Part shown: piece by piece, positions 55,001 through 64,000 of the stretch
Layout of the letters: each line of letters starts with the position of its first letter
Numbering within the stretch: position 1 is the first letter of the stretch
From: JAACFF01 sp963807975
Lineage (GTDB): Bacteria; Chloroflexota; Anaerolineae; Promineifilales; Promineifilaceae
DNA length: 64,000 nt
Assembly (NCBI GenBank): GCA_963807975.1
Contig: CAWEDV010000006.1
Location: 1 to 64,000 of the forward strand
Reading direction: 5' to 3'
Notes under the pieces: model-generated
What the model was told of the DNA's origin: nothing
What the model saw: only the letters and a program-made list of their open reading frames with translations
Databases searched by the model: none
Made by a program: the position numbers and the translations under genes

Positions 55001-57811
55001 ATGGAAGATCTAAAAGCCATAGAGTCCCTCCCCGAGGCAAGCGAACCGACAACCCTCCCAAAGAGGCGCTATTCCATATGGATATTACTGCTTCTGTTGT
55101 TGGCCTTTGCCCTGCGTATTCTTCTGCTGGATGCGCAAAGCATCTGGTGGGATGAAGGCATTAGCTTGAATCTGGCAATATCCTCCGCAGCTGAACTGTT
55201 TCTAGATCGTCTAAACAATATCCATCCCCCCCTGTATTTTCTAATACTCAAAGGTTGGCTCTTATTGGTGAGTGTTGGTGCCTTCACGGGCCGCTATTTA
55301 TCGGTGCTGGTCAGTTGGCTGCAGGCTGCTGTCTTGTTCGCTGTGGCCTGGCGCTGGTTCGACCGGCGAACGGGTACCGCTGCGCTGCTTTTGGCCGCTT
55401 TTTCGGCCGTTTCAGTCATCTACGGGCAGGAGATACGGGTTTACGCGATGCTGGCCCTCATTTACTTGCTCTTATTGGCTGTTACTCGTGAGCTGACGCG
55501 ACCGGTTCAGGAAGAAGGCCGGCCGGGCATTGGCCTATGGCTGGCTTTGGGGTTGCTCATTTGGCTGGGCTTGCATTTGCACTATATTGTGCTTTTTGTC
55601 GCGGCATATGTAACGGTCTGGGCTTTGTTTGCTTATATTCGCCAGCGGTGCTGGGCTGATTTCCGCCGTTGGCTCCTGTTGCTCTTTCTGGTCTTGATAG
55701 CGAGTTTGCCCTGGTTTTCGGCTGTCTGGCGTAACTGGACGGCCGTGTCTGGGGAGGCAGCCGCGGGAACCTTTGTAACTGAGCCGGCGCCGTTGTCTTT
55801 CCTGCTTTCACAGGTTTGGGCGTTCCATTTAACTGGTCTTGCCGGCGTGTTGGCCAGGCCATGGGCACTCCAAGCAGCCGGCGCTGTCATTGCAGCCCTC
55901 TTAATCCTTTTAGTCATAAGATTGGGACAAAAAGGCACGCGACGTGACACGATCGAGCTGTTGGCCCATTGGCTTATTCCCCTAAGTTCCGCCCTGATTG
56001 TCTGGACAGTGCGCTCTTTTTCGCACCCCCGATATGTATCTATGTTTGTGCCAGGTCTCATACTGCTCGTGGCCTATATTACTTTTCCCCCTAAGGATCA
56101 ACTGGGGCGTCGTCTTTTGGGCATTCCCAAAATATTGGCTGGATTTACTTTTCTGGCAGTTCTTTTCTCATCTATGTGGGGGCTGTGGCTTTATTTCGTT
56201 GATCCGGCAGTGGCCAAGGACGACGTCCGGGGCGCGGCACGCTATTTGGAATTGACGGCCAAATCAGGCGATCTGATACTCATTCCGGACACAGATTGGT
56301 CCTTTCCATTTGAATATCGCGGGCAGGCTGCGGTGAGTATGCCGGGTCTGGACGAGCCAGATCGAAAATGGACCAACCTTGCAGCTCTGACCACAGGCGT
56401 CAGCCGCGTACACATGGTAGATTATGAAAATGGCACCCGAGATTGGCAGGGTTTGCTGCCCTTTGCCCTTGCCAAGGCTGGCTCAGTGCAGTCAACCATA
56501 GAGTTTGACGGACTTATTCTGCATACCTACGCGCTCGATGAAAGAATATTAGAACCTGATATGCAATTCCAGTGGGTTGATTATGGATCGTTAGCCCTTA
56601 CCGGATCTTGGATTGAACAGGATGGGCATGCAGGTGATGGCGCGGCCCTGGCCCTGCGTTGGGAACTTGCCGATTCAATAGAAGAAGATGTGCGCGTATC
56701 ACTGCGGCTTAAGGATAAGGCAGGATGGCCGGTTGCCGTGGAAGATGCATTGCTTATCGATGAATACGGCCGTCCGACACATCAATGGTCGAGTGATTCA
56801 ATCGTTACCACATTTCATGTACTGCCAATCGCCCCAGCTACTCCTCCATTTGCCTATGACCTGGAACTGCAAGCATATGTGAGTGATGGCGCACAAGTTA
56901 CCCCATTAAACATCGTGGATTATCTGGGCGCCCCGCAGGGCCAAAAAACTACGATCGGCAGCAGCCACGTAGCTTACAGGCAAGATGCGCAGATGAGGAA
57001 CCAAGATAACTTGTCGCTTTCGCCCTGGGCTGAACCCATTCAAGCGGCGCTGGGCTTGACGTTGCTGGGCGCAGAGGTAGAGACCGGTACGCCAGCTTCT
57101 GGCCGACCGCTAAACGTCCAACTGCTGTGGCAAGCCACGGGGGAACGACAACCTGATTTGCAGCCAGTCATTGCGCTTGTTCAAGATGATAGGGATCTGG
57201 CTGAAAATGATCAGGCGCCGGTTTATGGGCAGTATCCAATTTCTTCCTGGGGTAATGAAGAGCAGGTGTATGAGAGGCGAATTTTGGCAATTCCCTCTGA
57301 TGTGGAAGGCGCCGCGAAAGTGATTCTGCGGGTGGAAGGTGAGGAGTATGTGCTTGCTGATCTTGAAATCGAGCAGCGGTTGCACAGTTTTGATATGCCA
57401 GTCACCGATTACCAAGTTGATGCCAGGTTTGGTAATTTAGCCCTACTAGAGGGCTTCAACCTGTCGCAAACAACGATTGCTCAAGGGGAGACTCTCCCGA
57501 TTACGTTGATATGGCAGGCGCTCGGTAGTTCTCCTGAGACTGATTATGTGGTATTCGTGCATTTATTGGATGAAAATGGGCGTTTGGTTGCTCAACATGA
57601 CGGTCCACCGGCGCATGGCACCCTGCCTTCATCAGGGTGGCTCTCGGGAGAGTACATTGAGGATGCGCATGAGATAGCATTTCTCGATAGGGGTTATCAG
57701 GGACAGGGTATTATTGAGGTTGGTCTTTATGACCCAGCATCCGGGGAGCGTTTGCTGCTAAGCGACGGGTTAGATCACGTGATTTTACCGGTCCAAATTA
57801 CCGTAGAGTAG
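55001..57811 (+). CDS. GT39-family membrane glycosyltransferase with C-terminal beta-sandwich modules
   Basis: A 936-residue protein. The first loop carries QSIWWDEGISLNLAIS (the WDEG motif with catalytic-type acids) and NIHPPLYFLILKGW, standard for GT39/PMT-like enzymes of Chloroflexota, then IYGQEIRVYAMLAL. About eleven spans end near residue 400. The soluble part contains several beta-rich modules, the last (about 790-933) being the shared one: LALLEGFNLSQTTIAQGETL, DYVVFVHLLDENGRLVAQHD, IIEVGLYDPASGERL. It pairs with the gene at 52014. Donor and acceptor are unknown. Confidence 0.9.
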   Translation: MEDLKAIESLPEASEPTTLPKRRYSIWILLLLLLAFALRILLLDAQSIWWDEGISLNLAISSAAELFLDRLNNIHPPLYFLILKGWLLLVSVGAFTGRYLSVLVSWLQAAVLFAVAWRWFDRRTGTAALLLAAFSAVSVIYGQEIRVYAMLALIYLLLLAVTRELTRPVQEEGRPGIGLWLALGLLIWLGLHLHYIVLFVAAYVTVWALFAYIRQRCWADFRRWLLLLFLVLIASLPWFSAVWRNWTAVSGEAAAGTFVTEPAPLSFLLSQVWAFHLTGLAGVLARPWALQAAGAVIAALLILLVIRLGQKGTRRDTIELLAHWLIPLSSALIVWTVRSFSHPRYVSMFVPGLILLVAYITFPPKDQLGRRLLGIPKILAGFTFLAVLFSSMWGLWLYFVDPAVAKDDVRGAARYLELTAKSGDLILIPDTDWSFPFEYRGQAAVSMPGLDEPDRKWTNLAALTTGVSRVHMVDYENGTRDWQGLLPFALAKAGSVQSTIEFDGLILHTYALDERILEPDMQFQWVDYGSLALTGSWIEQDGHAGDGAALALRWELADSIEEDVRVSLRLKDKAGWPVAVEDALLIDEYGRPTHQWSSDSIVTTFHVLPIAPATPPFAYDLELQAYVSDGAQVTPLNIVDYLGAPQGQKTTIGSSHVAYRQDAQMRNQDNLSLSPWAEPIQAALGLTLLGAEVETGTPASGRPLNVQLLWQATGERQPDLQPVIALVQDDRDLAENDQAPVYGQYPISSWGNEEQVYERRILAIPSDVEGAAKVILRVEGEEYVLADLEIEQRLHSFDMPVTDYQVDARFGNLALLEGFNLSQTTIAQGETLPITLIWQALGSSPETDYVVFVHLLDENGRLVAQHDGPPAHGTLPSSGWLSGEYIEDAHEIAFLDRGYQGQGIIEVGLYDPASGERLLLSDGLDHVILPVQITVE

Positions 57812-57867
57812 TTGCCAATAAAGATCGATCCAACCGGCGATAGACTACCTGATGAATTGATGCTTAC

Positions 57868-58926
57868 TCAAGAGCTCGTATCACTGCCACCAGGACTTCT
57901 ACGTAAGAACAAAGCAACAAATATTGCGGCTATGACCAGAACCAATCCGGCAATAGGCAAGAGATTTGGCGTGGGTGTCGTTGCCGGTACTTCCAAGTCC
58001 AAGGGAGCTGCCGCTTCAGCCATTTGGCTGCGCTGGTCAACCGCCAACTCGACATCTGTGTTATTTCTCACCGTGCTGGGGGATGAATCGCTGTAATCGA
58101 TGATCGATCCGCTGACAACATTGCCATCGGTCGTGGGCGTAGGTGTCGGGGTGCAGGCAGGGGCCGGTGTTGGATCCCATGCCGCGCCTGGCGTTGGCAG
58201 CACACCATTGATCAATGGGGGCTCAATGATGGGCACATTGCCCGTGAAGCCTTGAACGACTCCTGCCTTGTCGCTGATCCAGCCCTGTTGGTATTGGTCG
58301 TCAAGCTGGATGAGCCACCAGGTCGCAAATGCAGCACGGCCCACAATCGGGCGAACTTCATCGGCAGCTAAGGTGTCGCGAACATCATAGTCACTGCCTG
58401 GTCCCTCATAGACATTGGCAATGGTCAAGGTGGTTAGAGTTGGTGGTTCACCACAGGGCTCGGCTGTTGGAAAGGCCGTTGCCACAATGGGGAAATCTAC
58501 CGGTGTCGAGCCAGGAGCAATTTGATCAATACGGTCTGCAAAATCAATGGTGGCGGATGGCTCAGCTTCTGCCGTGAGTACCACATCCGGTACCTCTATG
58601 GTCTCTCCAGCCAATGGAGTCGGGGAGACTAATGGCAGTGGGGTAGCCGTATTGGTCGGCGGTATCGAAATGGCTGGTGGTACAGGGGTATCCTGCGGAA
58701 CGGGTGTACTCGTTGGCACTGGATTATTTCCACCATTGTCTCCACCGCCTCCACCGCCGCCACCATTATCATCGGTAGGTGGCGGATCTGGATTGTCAGG
58801 AGGGGCGGGAGTGCGGGTGGGAATCGTCATTTGCCCATATGCTTGGAATGGGTTGGCAAGGCCAAGAACGGCGGCCATTAAAAGGGTGATTAGTATAGGT
58901 CTATACAAGCGCTGGAATTTTCTCAT
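57868..58926 (-). CDS. secreted SH3-domain protein with C-terminal membrane anchor
   Basis: A 352-residue protein from ATG 58926, which follows GAGGT with normal spacing; ATG 58944 is in frame upstream. It has a signal peptide (PILITLLMAAVLGLANPFQA), a long Pro/Thr/Gly-rich linker including a run of eight glycines, and a bacterial SH3-like domain at about 175-240 (IANVYEGPGSDYDVRDTLAA, WWLIQLDDQYQQGWISDKAG). A second Pro/Thr stretch and one transmembrane helix near the end (LLPIAGLVLVIAAIFVALFL) follow. It would be tethered to the membrane with the SH3 domain outside, possibly binding cell wall. Its neighbours make surface glycan. Confidence 0.85.
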   Translation of the reverse strand: MRKFQRLYRPILITLLMAAVLGLANPFQAYGQMTIPTRTPAPPDNPDPPPTDDNGGGGGGGGDNGGNNPVPTSTPVPQDTPVPPAISIPPTNTATPLPLVSPTPLAGETIEVPDVVLTAEAEPSATIDFADRIDQIAPGSTPVDFPIVATAFPTAEPCGEPPTLTTLTIANVYEGPGSDYDVRDTLAADEVRPIVGRAAFATWWLIQLDDQYQQGWISDKAGVVQGFTGNVPIIEPPLINGVLPTPGAAWDPTPAPACTPTPTPTTDGNVVSGSIIDYSDSSPSTVRNNTDVELAVDQRSQMAEAAAPLDLEVPATTPTPNLLPIAGLVLVIAAIFVALFLRRSPGGSDTSS

Positions 58927-59146
58927 AATGCTTACCTCTGACACTCCCAGTTCACGTAGCGTGCCTCAGCCTATTTATTATAGCATTGAAACAAGCAGGA
59001 CATTGTGAAAATTGGGATCCTCATCTGTAGATTAACGGCAGTTACCAAATTTGTAAACCATTAGCCTTTTACATTCCCCGATTTTCCTGATTTATTAACA
59101 CAGGCCCGATCCTTGTCACTATTGACTTCGTTGAGTGCTTAATGGC

Positions 59147-61147
59147 TCATTCGTACGTGACCGATATGGTTTTGTCGCTATCCAATTCGAAATTGAAGGT
59201 GACTGTCTCTCCCACTTGCACGTTGGGTTCTGGTTGTGCAGAAATAAGCTGGGTGCCAGGTGGAATGGTTACCGCGATTTCCACTTCTTGGTCGGTAATC
59301 CCGGCTTGCTTATACAAATCAAGCTGGTATTGCCGGGACCGGCCTTCATTCGCTGTGATGGTATCCGGAAGCATGTATTTATATTGGCTGGTCATCTCTG
59401 TGGCCCTGGGCAGCAACATAAAATTGGCGAATGTCGTAAAGCCTGGAAGTTCAGCCAAAACTTCAGTAGGACGATCCCAGTCGTATCCACCGAACCAGGT
59501 TTCTCCAGGAACGATATGCTGCGGGCCAGCAAGCAATTCGCTCCCTTCTGGAACATAAACACGCAAATAGTTCCAATAGCATTTATTGGTCAATGCTTGA
59601 TATCGAGCACCTTCTTCATATTCATCGAGGGTTCCTTGCCAACATGGCTCGCCATTGTCCTCGCCTGTGTGGGTATGGGTGACGGTAAGGTCAGCCTGAG
59701 CAGTGCCGTCTTGCGCCAACTGGACATGATAGGCAATGTCACGTTCAATGAAGACGTTGGCTTTGTTGTATCCCATATTGCTGTCTACTACCATGAGGGC
59801 ATCCTGATCTGTCGGTGAGGTGAGACGGCCGTCCCAGCCAACCTCAGCCAAGATAGATGAGGTCAAAGGATCGCGGGAATGGATCTGCATATCCTTGCTT
59901 TCCAAAGCCGTGCCCATTTGTCGCGCGAGATGCATAGGATCCACACCCGACAACTCATTTTCAAGCCGGTTGCGAATAGCCTGGGCAAAAACGCCTAGGA
60001 ATGCTTTGCGCTGTCCGACACCTTCCTCCAGTGTCCAGGCATCCTGTAGACTGGCAATAGCATTGCTCTCATTAATGATCTCACCGCTGTCGGGCACCAG
60101 AACTGGACCGGTTCCCGAAACAAGGAGTTCGATAAATTTTTGGTCGATAGCAATGGCCCCATCCAGCGGAGGGACACCCGTGCCGTAGCTATAAAGATCG
60201 ATAGCCTTTTCAGCAGAAATCGGGTAATGTGGCCAGAAATTGGCATCCCTAAATAAAAAAAGATCCAAGAGCATCATCTCCGAAAGCGCTTTAGGTGGGT
60301 CGCCGTAGGGCTTGGTCAATACCTGATTGGGAGCCCAGGCATCAACAGAATTCGCATCTTGAAAATTAAGTTTTGAAATTCGTCCCTGCTCCAGTTCAAT
60401 CAGACCTGCACCACTAATGAATCCGCCTGCTGAACGTAGTTCGTCTTCGTTCTGGGCAATTATTAGGTAGCTTCGTGGACCATTTAAGCCCATCATCTCC
60501 GGTATTACCAGCGACATTTTCAGCCCATTTTGACCCAGGGGCAGCCACTCATCTGCCAGTTCGAGCAAGGTGCGCACTCTCCAGGGCAGCGCTTCTTTGT
60601 TCTCAATGGCCTCGCGAGCCACAACGACACGATCCATTGCCAAACTAGCTCGTGCTAGGTCTGGCTGCGCATCATCCAATATCTGCAGTGCCTGTGGCAG
60701 CCGGTTGCTTCCACCATTTTCTTCTTGAAGCAGTTCCAGCCCGGGCCGCAAACCGCGAAATGCATATGCAGCGGCTTCTGTCCCCGCATCAGCCATGGCC
60801 ATCAAATGTGGCGTGGATTCCGCCCACGGCCCCAGCCTGGGCAGCCATCCGAAATAGGGCAAAATCGGCATGAGAAAGGCGAGCTCACTATTAAGGCTAT
60901 CGACATCGCTGCGTAGGCCATACACAAGGTTTTCGGCCGCCTGGGGATCGACTAGATTTGGTCCATCGGCCAACAGGCTTTCGGCCTGGAATTGGCGTGC
61001 CATTAGCGATGTGCTCGCCTGGTAAATGCGCCATGCTTTCAACCCTGCCCAGACTAGCAGGATCACCAGTCCAGCCAACAGCAGCAGCCAAACAAGACGA
61101 TTTCGTTTCTTTGGTTCTCTTCTGTTCAAATGATCCTCATACTTCAT
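59147..61147 (-). CDS. DUF4012 membrane-anchored extracellular protein
   Basis: A 666-residue protein with a basic start, one N-terminal span (LVWLLLLAGLVILLVWAGLK) and a large external part. The DUF4012 core is clear: SYLIIAQNEDELRSAGGFIS, GAGLIELEQGRI, then HYPISAEKAIDLYSYGTG and the C-terminal beta-rich half. The family is common in Actinobacteria and Chloroflexota, typically in polysaccharide gene clusters; its activity is unknown. It is 37 bases downstream of the DUF2723 gene on the same strand, so an operon is likely. Confidence 0.88.
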   Translation of the reverse strand: MKYEDHLNRREPKKRNRLVWLLLLAGLVILLVWAGLKAWRIYQASTSLMARQFQAESLLADGPNLVDPQAAENLVYGLRSDVDSLNSELAFLMPILPYFGWLPRLGPWAESTPHLMAMADAGTEAAAYAFRGLRPGLELLQEENGGSNRLPQALQILDDAQPDLARASLAMDRVVVAREAIENKEALPWRVRTLLELADEWLPLGQNGLKMSLVIPEMMGLNGPRSYLIIAQNEDELRSAGGFISGAGLIELEQGRISKLNFQDANSVDAWAPNQVLTKPYGDPPKALSEMMLLDLFLFRDANFWPHYPISAEKAIDLYSYGTGVPPLDGAIAIDQKFIELLVSGTGPVLVPDSGEIINESNAIASLQDAWTLEEGVGQRKAFLGVFAQAIRNRLENELSGVDPMHLARQMGTALESKDMQIHSRDPLTSSILAEVGWDGRLTSPTDQDALMVVDSNMGYNKANVFIERDIAYHVQLAQDGTAQADLTVTHTHTGEDNGEPCWQGTLDEYEEGARYQALTNKCYWNYLRVYVPEGSELLAGPQHIVPGETWFGGYDWDRPTEVLAELPGFTTFANFMLLPRATEMTSQYKYMLPDTITANEGRSRQYQLDLYKQAGITDQEVEIAVTIPPGTQLISAQPEPNVQVGETVTFNFELDSDKTISVTYE

Positions 61148-61183
61148 GGCCGCGGTCAGTTTCCAGACGGCTACCTTGCCATC

Positions 61184-62659
61184 CTATCTATCAGGAAGAG
61201 GGACACTATCCCCATTCAGCCAGCAGATTAAATCTTCAGGCTCCCGCAAAGTCAACTCACACAACGGATGGTTATTACTGTTTAGTTCCCTGAATTGCAT
61301 CACGTCGTCGACGAACAATCCATCCAGGTCGGGATATCGTACCGCCAAACGGTCTCGATACCACATAAAAGCTAGCAGATTTTCATCTACCAGAATCAGG
61401 TCAGGACGCATGCCCTCTACATGCTGGAAATACCAGAGCGAAAAAATCGACTGATCGCCGGGAGTGAGCAAGACAGCGTCTATTGGTATGCTGCTCAACG
61501 CTTCGTTTACTATGGAGCGCAGTTGGGGTTCGTTCCGCAAATTCTGTGTTTGGATGTTGAGCAGCAGCATGATGAGGGGCAGGATGAGGGCCCAGTATCT
61601 AATCCGGTTTAATCCGCTGGCCAGGAAAGGAGCAAACAACACTAATGCGGGAAGAAAGTTTAGGAAGGCGTCGTTAGGGCTGTAGATGAGGCTAAAACCG
61701 GCATAGAAGGTGGCTGTAATCAAGAGCCAGTGTGTCCTCAGTTTTCCAAGCCGGTTGTTGAATATGCCCAATGCCACGAATAGCCAGCCGATCCAGGCGA
61801 ACTGTCGCAGGACCAATGCACTCCATCCTGAAAGCTGCTGCAAGAATGTTGGCCCAAATTGGGGGTAGTCAATATTGGCCCGGTACAACTGAGCAGTAAT
61901 GAGCCACCACAAACCTCTTGGCGTTGATGGGTCACCCCAGATTACAGGACTGCCAAGCTGTTCCAGAATCGGCAGCAGTGCGAGAGGTAGAAGACCCAGA
62001 GCTATCCCTACAACGAGCCGCCCTTTTTGCTTTCGGGCTGTCAATACCCAGCCCAAAGGAAGCATGAGCAAAGATGTCAGATGGGTGGTTAGTGCTACTC
62101 CTAAAACAATGCCCGTGATCAATGAGGAGCGCTCCGTAAGCAATAAGCACAGAAATACAGATAGAACAGCAAGGTTGAGAGCATAAACCTCGGCCACAGT
62201 GGCCTGGCTCCAGACCAATGGGGAAAAGGCAAACGCCAATCCTGTGGACAGGGCAACCGGCCAAGCAAATTTCTCTTTCGCAATAACCGCATAGGCGGTA
62301 ACAGTTGTGAAGCTGGCGGCAACTGCCATGGCTGTCGCCGAAAAGAAGTTGTAGCGGAAGGCGATAGATCCAATGGGCAGCAAGCCAAACAGTTTGCCCG
62401 CCAAAACGTATAAGGGATATCCCGGGGGATGGGGGATGCCCCATGTTACCGATGCCGTGATCAGCTCACCCCCATCACTGCTGAAGTTGGCCCAGGTGAG
62501 ATCAGGGGCGATGGTGACAAGATATACAGCCAGGGAAAAACACCCGGTCAAGACTCCCAGAATGAGTGGTTCTGGAAATGTTTGCCTGAATGTCTGCGCA
62601 TCCTGCCTCTCGACATCTGCTTCGTTGACGGCATCTTGCGGTGAAATCTGTACGGTCAT
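61184..62659 (-). CDS. DUF2723-family polytopic membrane protein
   Basis: Start ATG 62659 is chosen because it lies seven bases after the upstream stop; in-frame ATG 62725 and 62794 overlap the previous gene and are less likely. The product of about 491 residues has roughly eleven spans. The DUF2723 signature is SSDGGELITASVTWGIPHPP, followed by GYPLYVLAGKLF and WSQATVAEVYALN. The family is thought to be GT-C related (protein O-mannosyl transferase-like). It lies directly after the GT2-sugar transferase gene, with DUF4012 next. Confidence 0.86.
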   Translation of the reverse strand: MTVQISPQDAVNEADVERQDAQTFRQTFPEPLILGVLTGCFSLAVYLVTIAPDLTWANFSSDGGELITASVTWGIPHPPGYPLYVLAGKLFGLLPIGSIAFRYNFFSATAMAVAASFTTVTAYAVIAKEKFAWPVALSTGLAFAFSPLVWSQATVAEVYALNLAVLSVFLCLLLTERSSLITGIVLGVALTTHLTSLLMLPLGWVLTARKQKGRLVVGIALGLLPLALLPILEQLGSPVIWGDPSTPRGLWWLITAQLYRANIDYPQFGPTFLQQLSGWSALVLRQFAWIGWLFVALGIFNNRLGKLRTHWLLITATFYAGFSLIYSPNDAFLNFLPALVLFAPFLASGLNRIRYWALILPLIMLLLNIQTQNLRNEPQLRSIVNEALSSIPIDAVLLTPGDQSIFSLWYFQHVEGMRPDLILVDENLLAFMWYRDRLAVRYPDLDGLFVDDVMQFRELNSNNHPLCELTLREPEDLICWLNGDSVPLPDR

Positions 62660-62666
62660 AGGCAGA

Positions 62667-64000
62667 TCAATGCGCTCCAGCCCCTCGGATGACAGCAGGA
62701 ATGGTTTGGGCAAGGATGACGACATCACGCCAAAGTGAGTAATGTTCGATGTAATCCAAATCGAGCTGAACGCGTATATCCAAAGGCAAATCACCTCGCC
62801 CTTTCACTTGCATGGGACCAGTCATCCCCGGTTTGACTGCCAGACGCCGACGATGCCAATCGTCGTACATTTCAACGACGCGTGTTTCTTCGGGACGCGG
62901 ACCAACCAGGCTCATTTCCCCTTTGAGCACGTTCCAGAACTGGGGCAGCTCATCGAGACTCCATCGCCGCAATACGCGCCCGACGCGGGTTAGGCGTGGA
63001 TCGTCCTTAGGCTTGAATATTGGGTCGTTGCCACTGTTGAGACTTAAGAGGTATTCCAATTCTTCTTCAGCATTAATACGCATGGAACGGAATTTGTACA
63101 ACGTAAACGGCCGTCCCTCTTCACCAATCCGCTCCTGTTTAAAAATCACAGGCCCTGGTGAATCTAACTTGATCGCCAAGGCTAAGAATGGCCCGAGAAT
63201 AAATGTGAAGAGCAGACCAAAGACTCCTCCGACAATGTCTGCTGCCCTTTTCAGTATATAGTTTAGGCCATCGATGGTGTGTTCTTCGCCTATGTTCGAC
63301 TGCGACCGCACTAATCCCCAGGCATAACCAAAACCCAGAGCTAAGGCGCGTGTGCCCAGTAAGAAAGGTGCAGCCAAGGCCACGGCGCGATCTTTGGACC
63401 AGGCTTTGGCTAGAAAAGGCAGGGTGCTCACCAGAAATATGACAGCAAAGATCGCCAGCGCAACGGCGCTCCACGTGGTTAATAATGCCCCCGCAGCCGA
63501 GGCGATCATCAAGGCCAGCAACAATATCTGCACTTTCAATACCTGTGGTGTATGGGAATCCTGTACCGCTCGCCCTGGGAACCGGCGCAATATTTGCGCC
63601 TTCCAGTATCCAATCATAAATTTCTTGCGAAAATATGATGACCAGCTGTTGCTGTGTAAATGGGTGACGACTGCCTGCGGATAGAAAACCATTTGGTATC
63701 CCCTCGCCGCCAGCCTAAAAGATAGTTCTTGATCTTCAACATAGAAGATTTGTTCATCAAACCCATCATTGGCCACAAGAATCTGCTTCCGGTAAGCGGC
63801 TGAATAGGTGTCGATGAAGTTGATCCGGTCTTGAGTCAACAACAGATCATACTTGTCTTCATATTCGATCTGTACGAATCGGGCCACTAGCTCCGTCTGT
63901 TCGGAGGCGTAGGTTCCTTTAGCTCCAATGATTTCTTGATCAGTGAAGGGCAGGGTAAGCTGCTGGATCCAATTGTTTCTTGGCCTGCAATCAGCATCTG
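62667..64000 (-). CDS. GT2 glycosyltransferase fused to undecaprenyl-phosphate sugar transferase (partial)
   Basis: The frame is open to the window edge, so the true start lies beyond 64000; the GTG at 63887 is internal. The visible N-terminal part is the second half of a GT2 domain: DADCRPRNNWIQQLTLPF, EYEDKYDLL, ILVANDGFDEQIFYVEDQEL. Four spans follow. The C-terminal ~200 residues are a bacterial sugar transferase of the WcaJ/EpsE type: KRAADIVGGVFGLLF, SPGPVIFKQERIGEEGRPF, LYKFRSMRINAEEE, LRRWSLDELPQFWNVLKGEM, SLVGPRPEE. That enzyme starts polysaccharide by loading sugar phosphate onto undecaprenyl phosphate. The fusion puts priming and an extension enzyme in one chain. Confidence 0.9.
   Translation of the reverse strand, partial: DADCRPRNNWIQQLTLPFTDQEIIGAKGTYASEQTELVARFVQIEYEDKYDLLLTQDRINFIDTYSAAYRKQILVANDGFDEQIFYVEDQELSFRLAARGYQMVFYPQAVVTHLHSNSWSSYFRKKFMIGYWKAQILRRFPGRAVQDSHTPQVLKVQILLLALMIASAAGALLTTWSAVALAIFAVIFLVSTLPFLAKAWSKDRAVALAAPFLLGTRALALGFGYAWGLVRSQSNIGEEHTIDGLNYILKRAADIVGGVFGLLFTFILGPFLALAIKLDSPGPVIFKQERIGEEGRPFTLYKFRSMRINAEEELEYLLSLNSGNDPIFKPKDDPRLTRVGRVLRRWSLDELPQFWNVLKGEMSLVGPRPEETRVVEMYDDWHRRRLAVKPGMTGPMQVKGRGDLPLDIRVQLDLDYIEHYSLWRDVVILAQTIPAVIRGAGAH

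Noticed and set aside
62659..62794. Upstream starts (62794 and 62725) of the DUF2723 gene
   Set aside because: They would overlap the conserved end of the sugar-transferase gene; ATG 62659 lies just after its stop.
63887..63887. GTG 63887 as the true start of the GT2-sugar transferase
   Set aside because: The frame stays open to base 64000 and encodes further GT2 sequence (DADCRP, IIGAKGTY), so the gene continues past the window.

Overview
This 64-kb window looks like a chromosomal segment from a Chloroflexota bacterium (Anaerolineae-like; inferred from gene content, not from a marker tree). The pointers are several MalT-type LuxR regulators, a GT-C membrane glycosyltransferase cluster with DUF2079, DUF2723 and DUF4012 proteins, secreted proteins with a YLP-type terminal motif, a large choice-of-anchor/beta-helix repeat protein, and moderate G+C.

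The window has two halves. From 1 to about 40.6 kb it is accessory and decayed. It opens with a MalT-type regulator destroyed by at least six lesions and a frameshifted DUF4386 gene. Next come two direct 169-bp structured repeats (A 4778-4946, B 9738-9906) whose last ~55 bases look like the 3' half of a tRNA-Val. They flank a 4.8-kb segment carrying a DUF234-type ATPase and a primase-helicase of the TOTE conflict-system type. Then come an IS110 element with a candidate bridge RNA, a broken NarL-type two-component pair, a run of small unknown genes, and a gene-poor stretch with a partial repeat and an IS256 remnant.

From 16.4 to 34.1 kb lies an envelope and secretion region. An intact MalT-type regulator (minus strand) faces a lipoprotein that joins a TAP-like hydrolase to a class C beta-lactamase-like domain. 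A CPBP membrane protease, a very large surface repeat protein with a shattered 5' end, a small secreted protein and a META-domain lipoprotein follow. Three of these genes are preceded by related leader segments, two of which carry tandem AGATTGG-W-CCAATCT palindromes. This suggests a shared regulon. An Usp, ion permease, Usp cluster (34.5-37.3 kb), a further tRNA-like repeat (D) and a decayed SARP-type regulator close this half.

From 40.6 to 64 kb the genes are intact. Four GT-C-type membrane proteins share the same C-terminal beta-sandwich module. Around them are an acetyltransferase, a SlyD-like isomerase, a cold-shock protein, an EamA exporter, ClpC, ribosomal protein S1, an SH3-domain secreted protein, DUF4012 and DUF2723 proteins, and a GT2-sugar-transferase fusion that runs off the right edge. 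Together these suggest exopolysaccharide or surface glycan synthesis.

The most interesting items are the structured tRNA-like repeat family around the ATPase/primase-helicase island, the IS110 bridge-RNA candidate, and the repeated palindromic leaders of the surface-protein genes.
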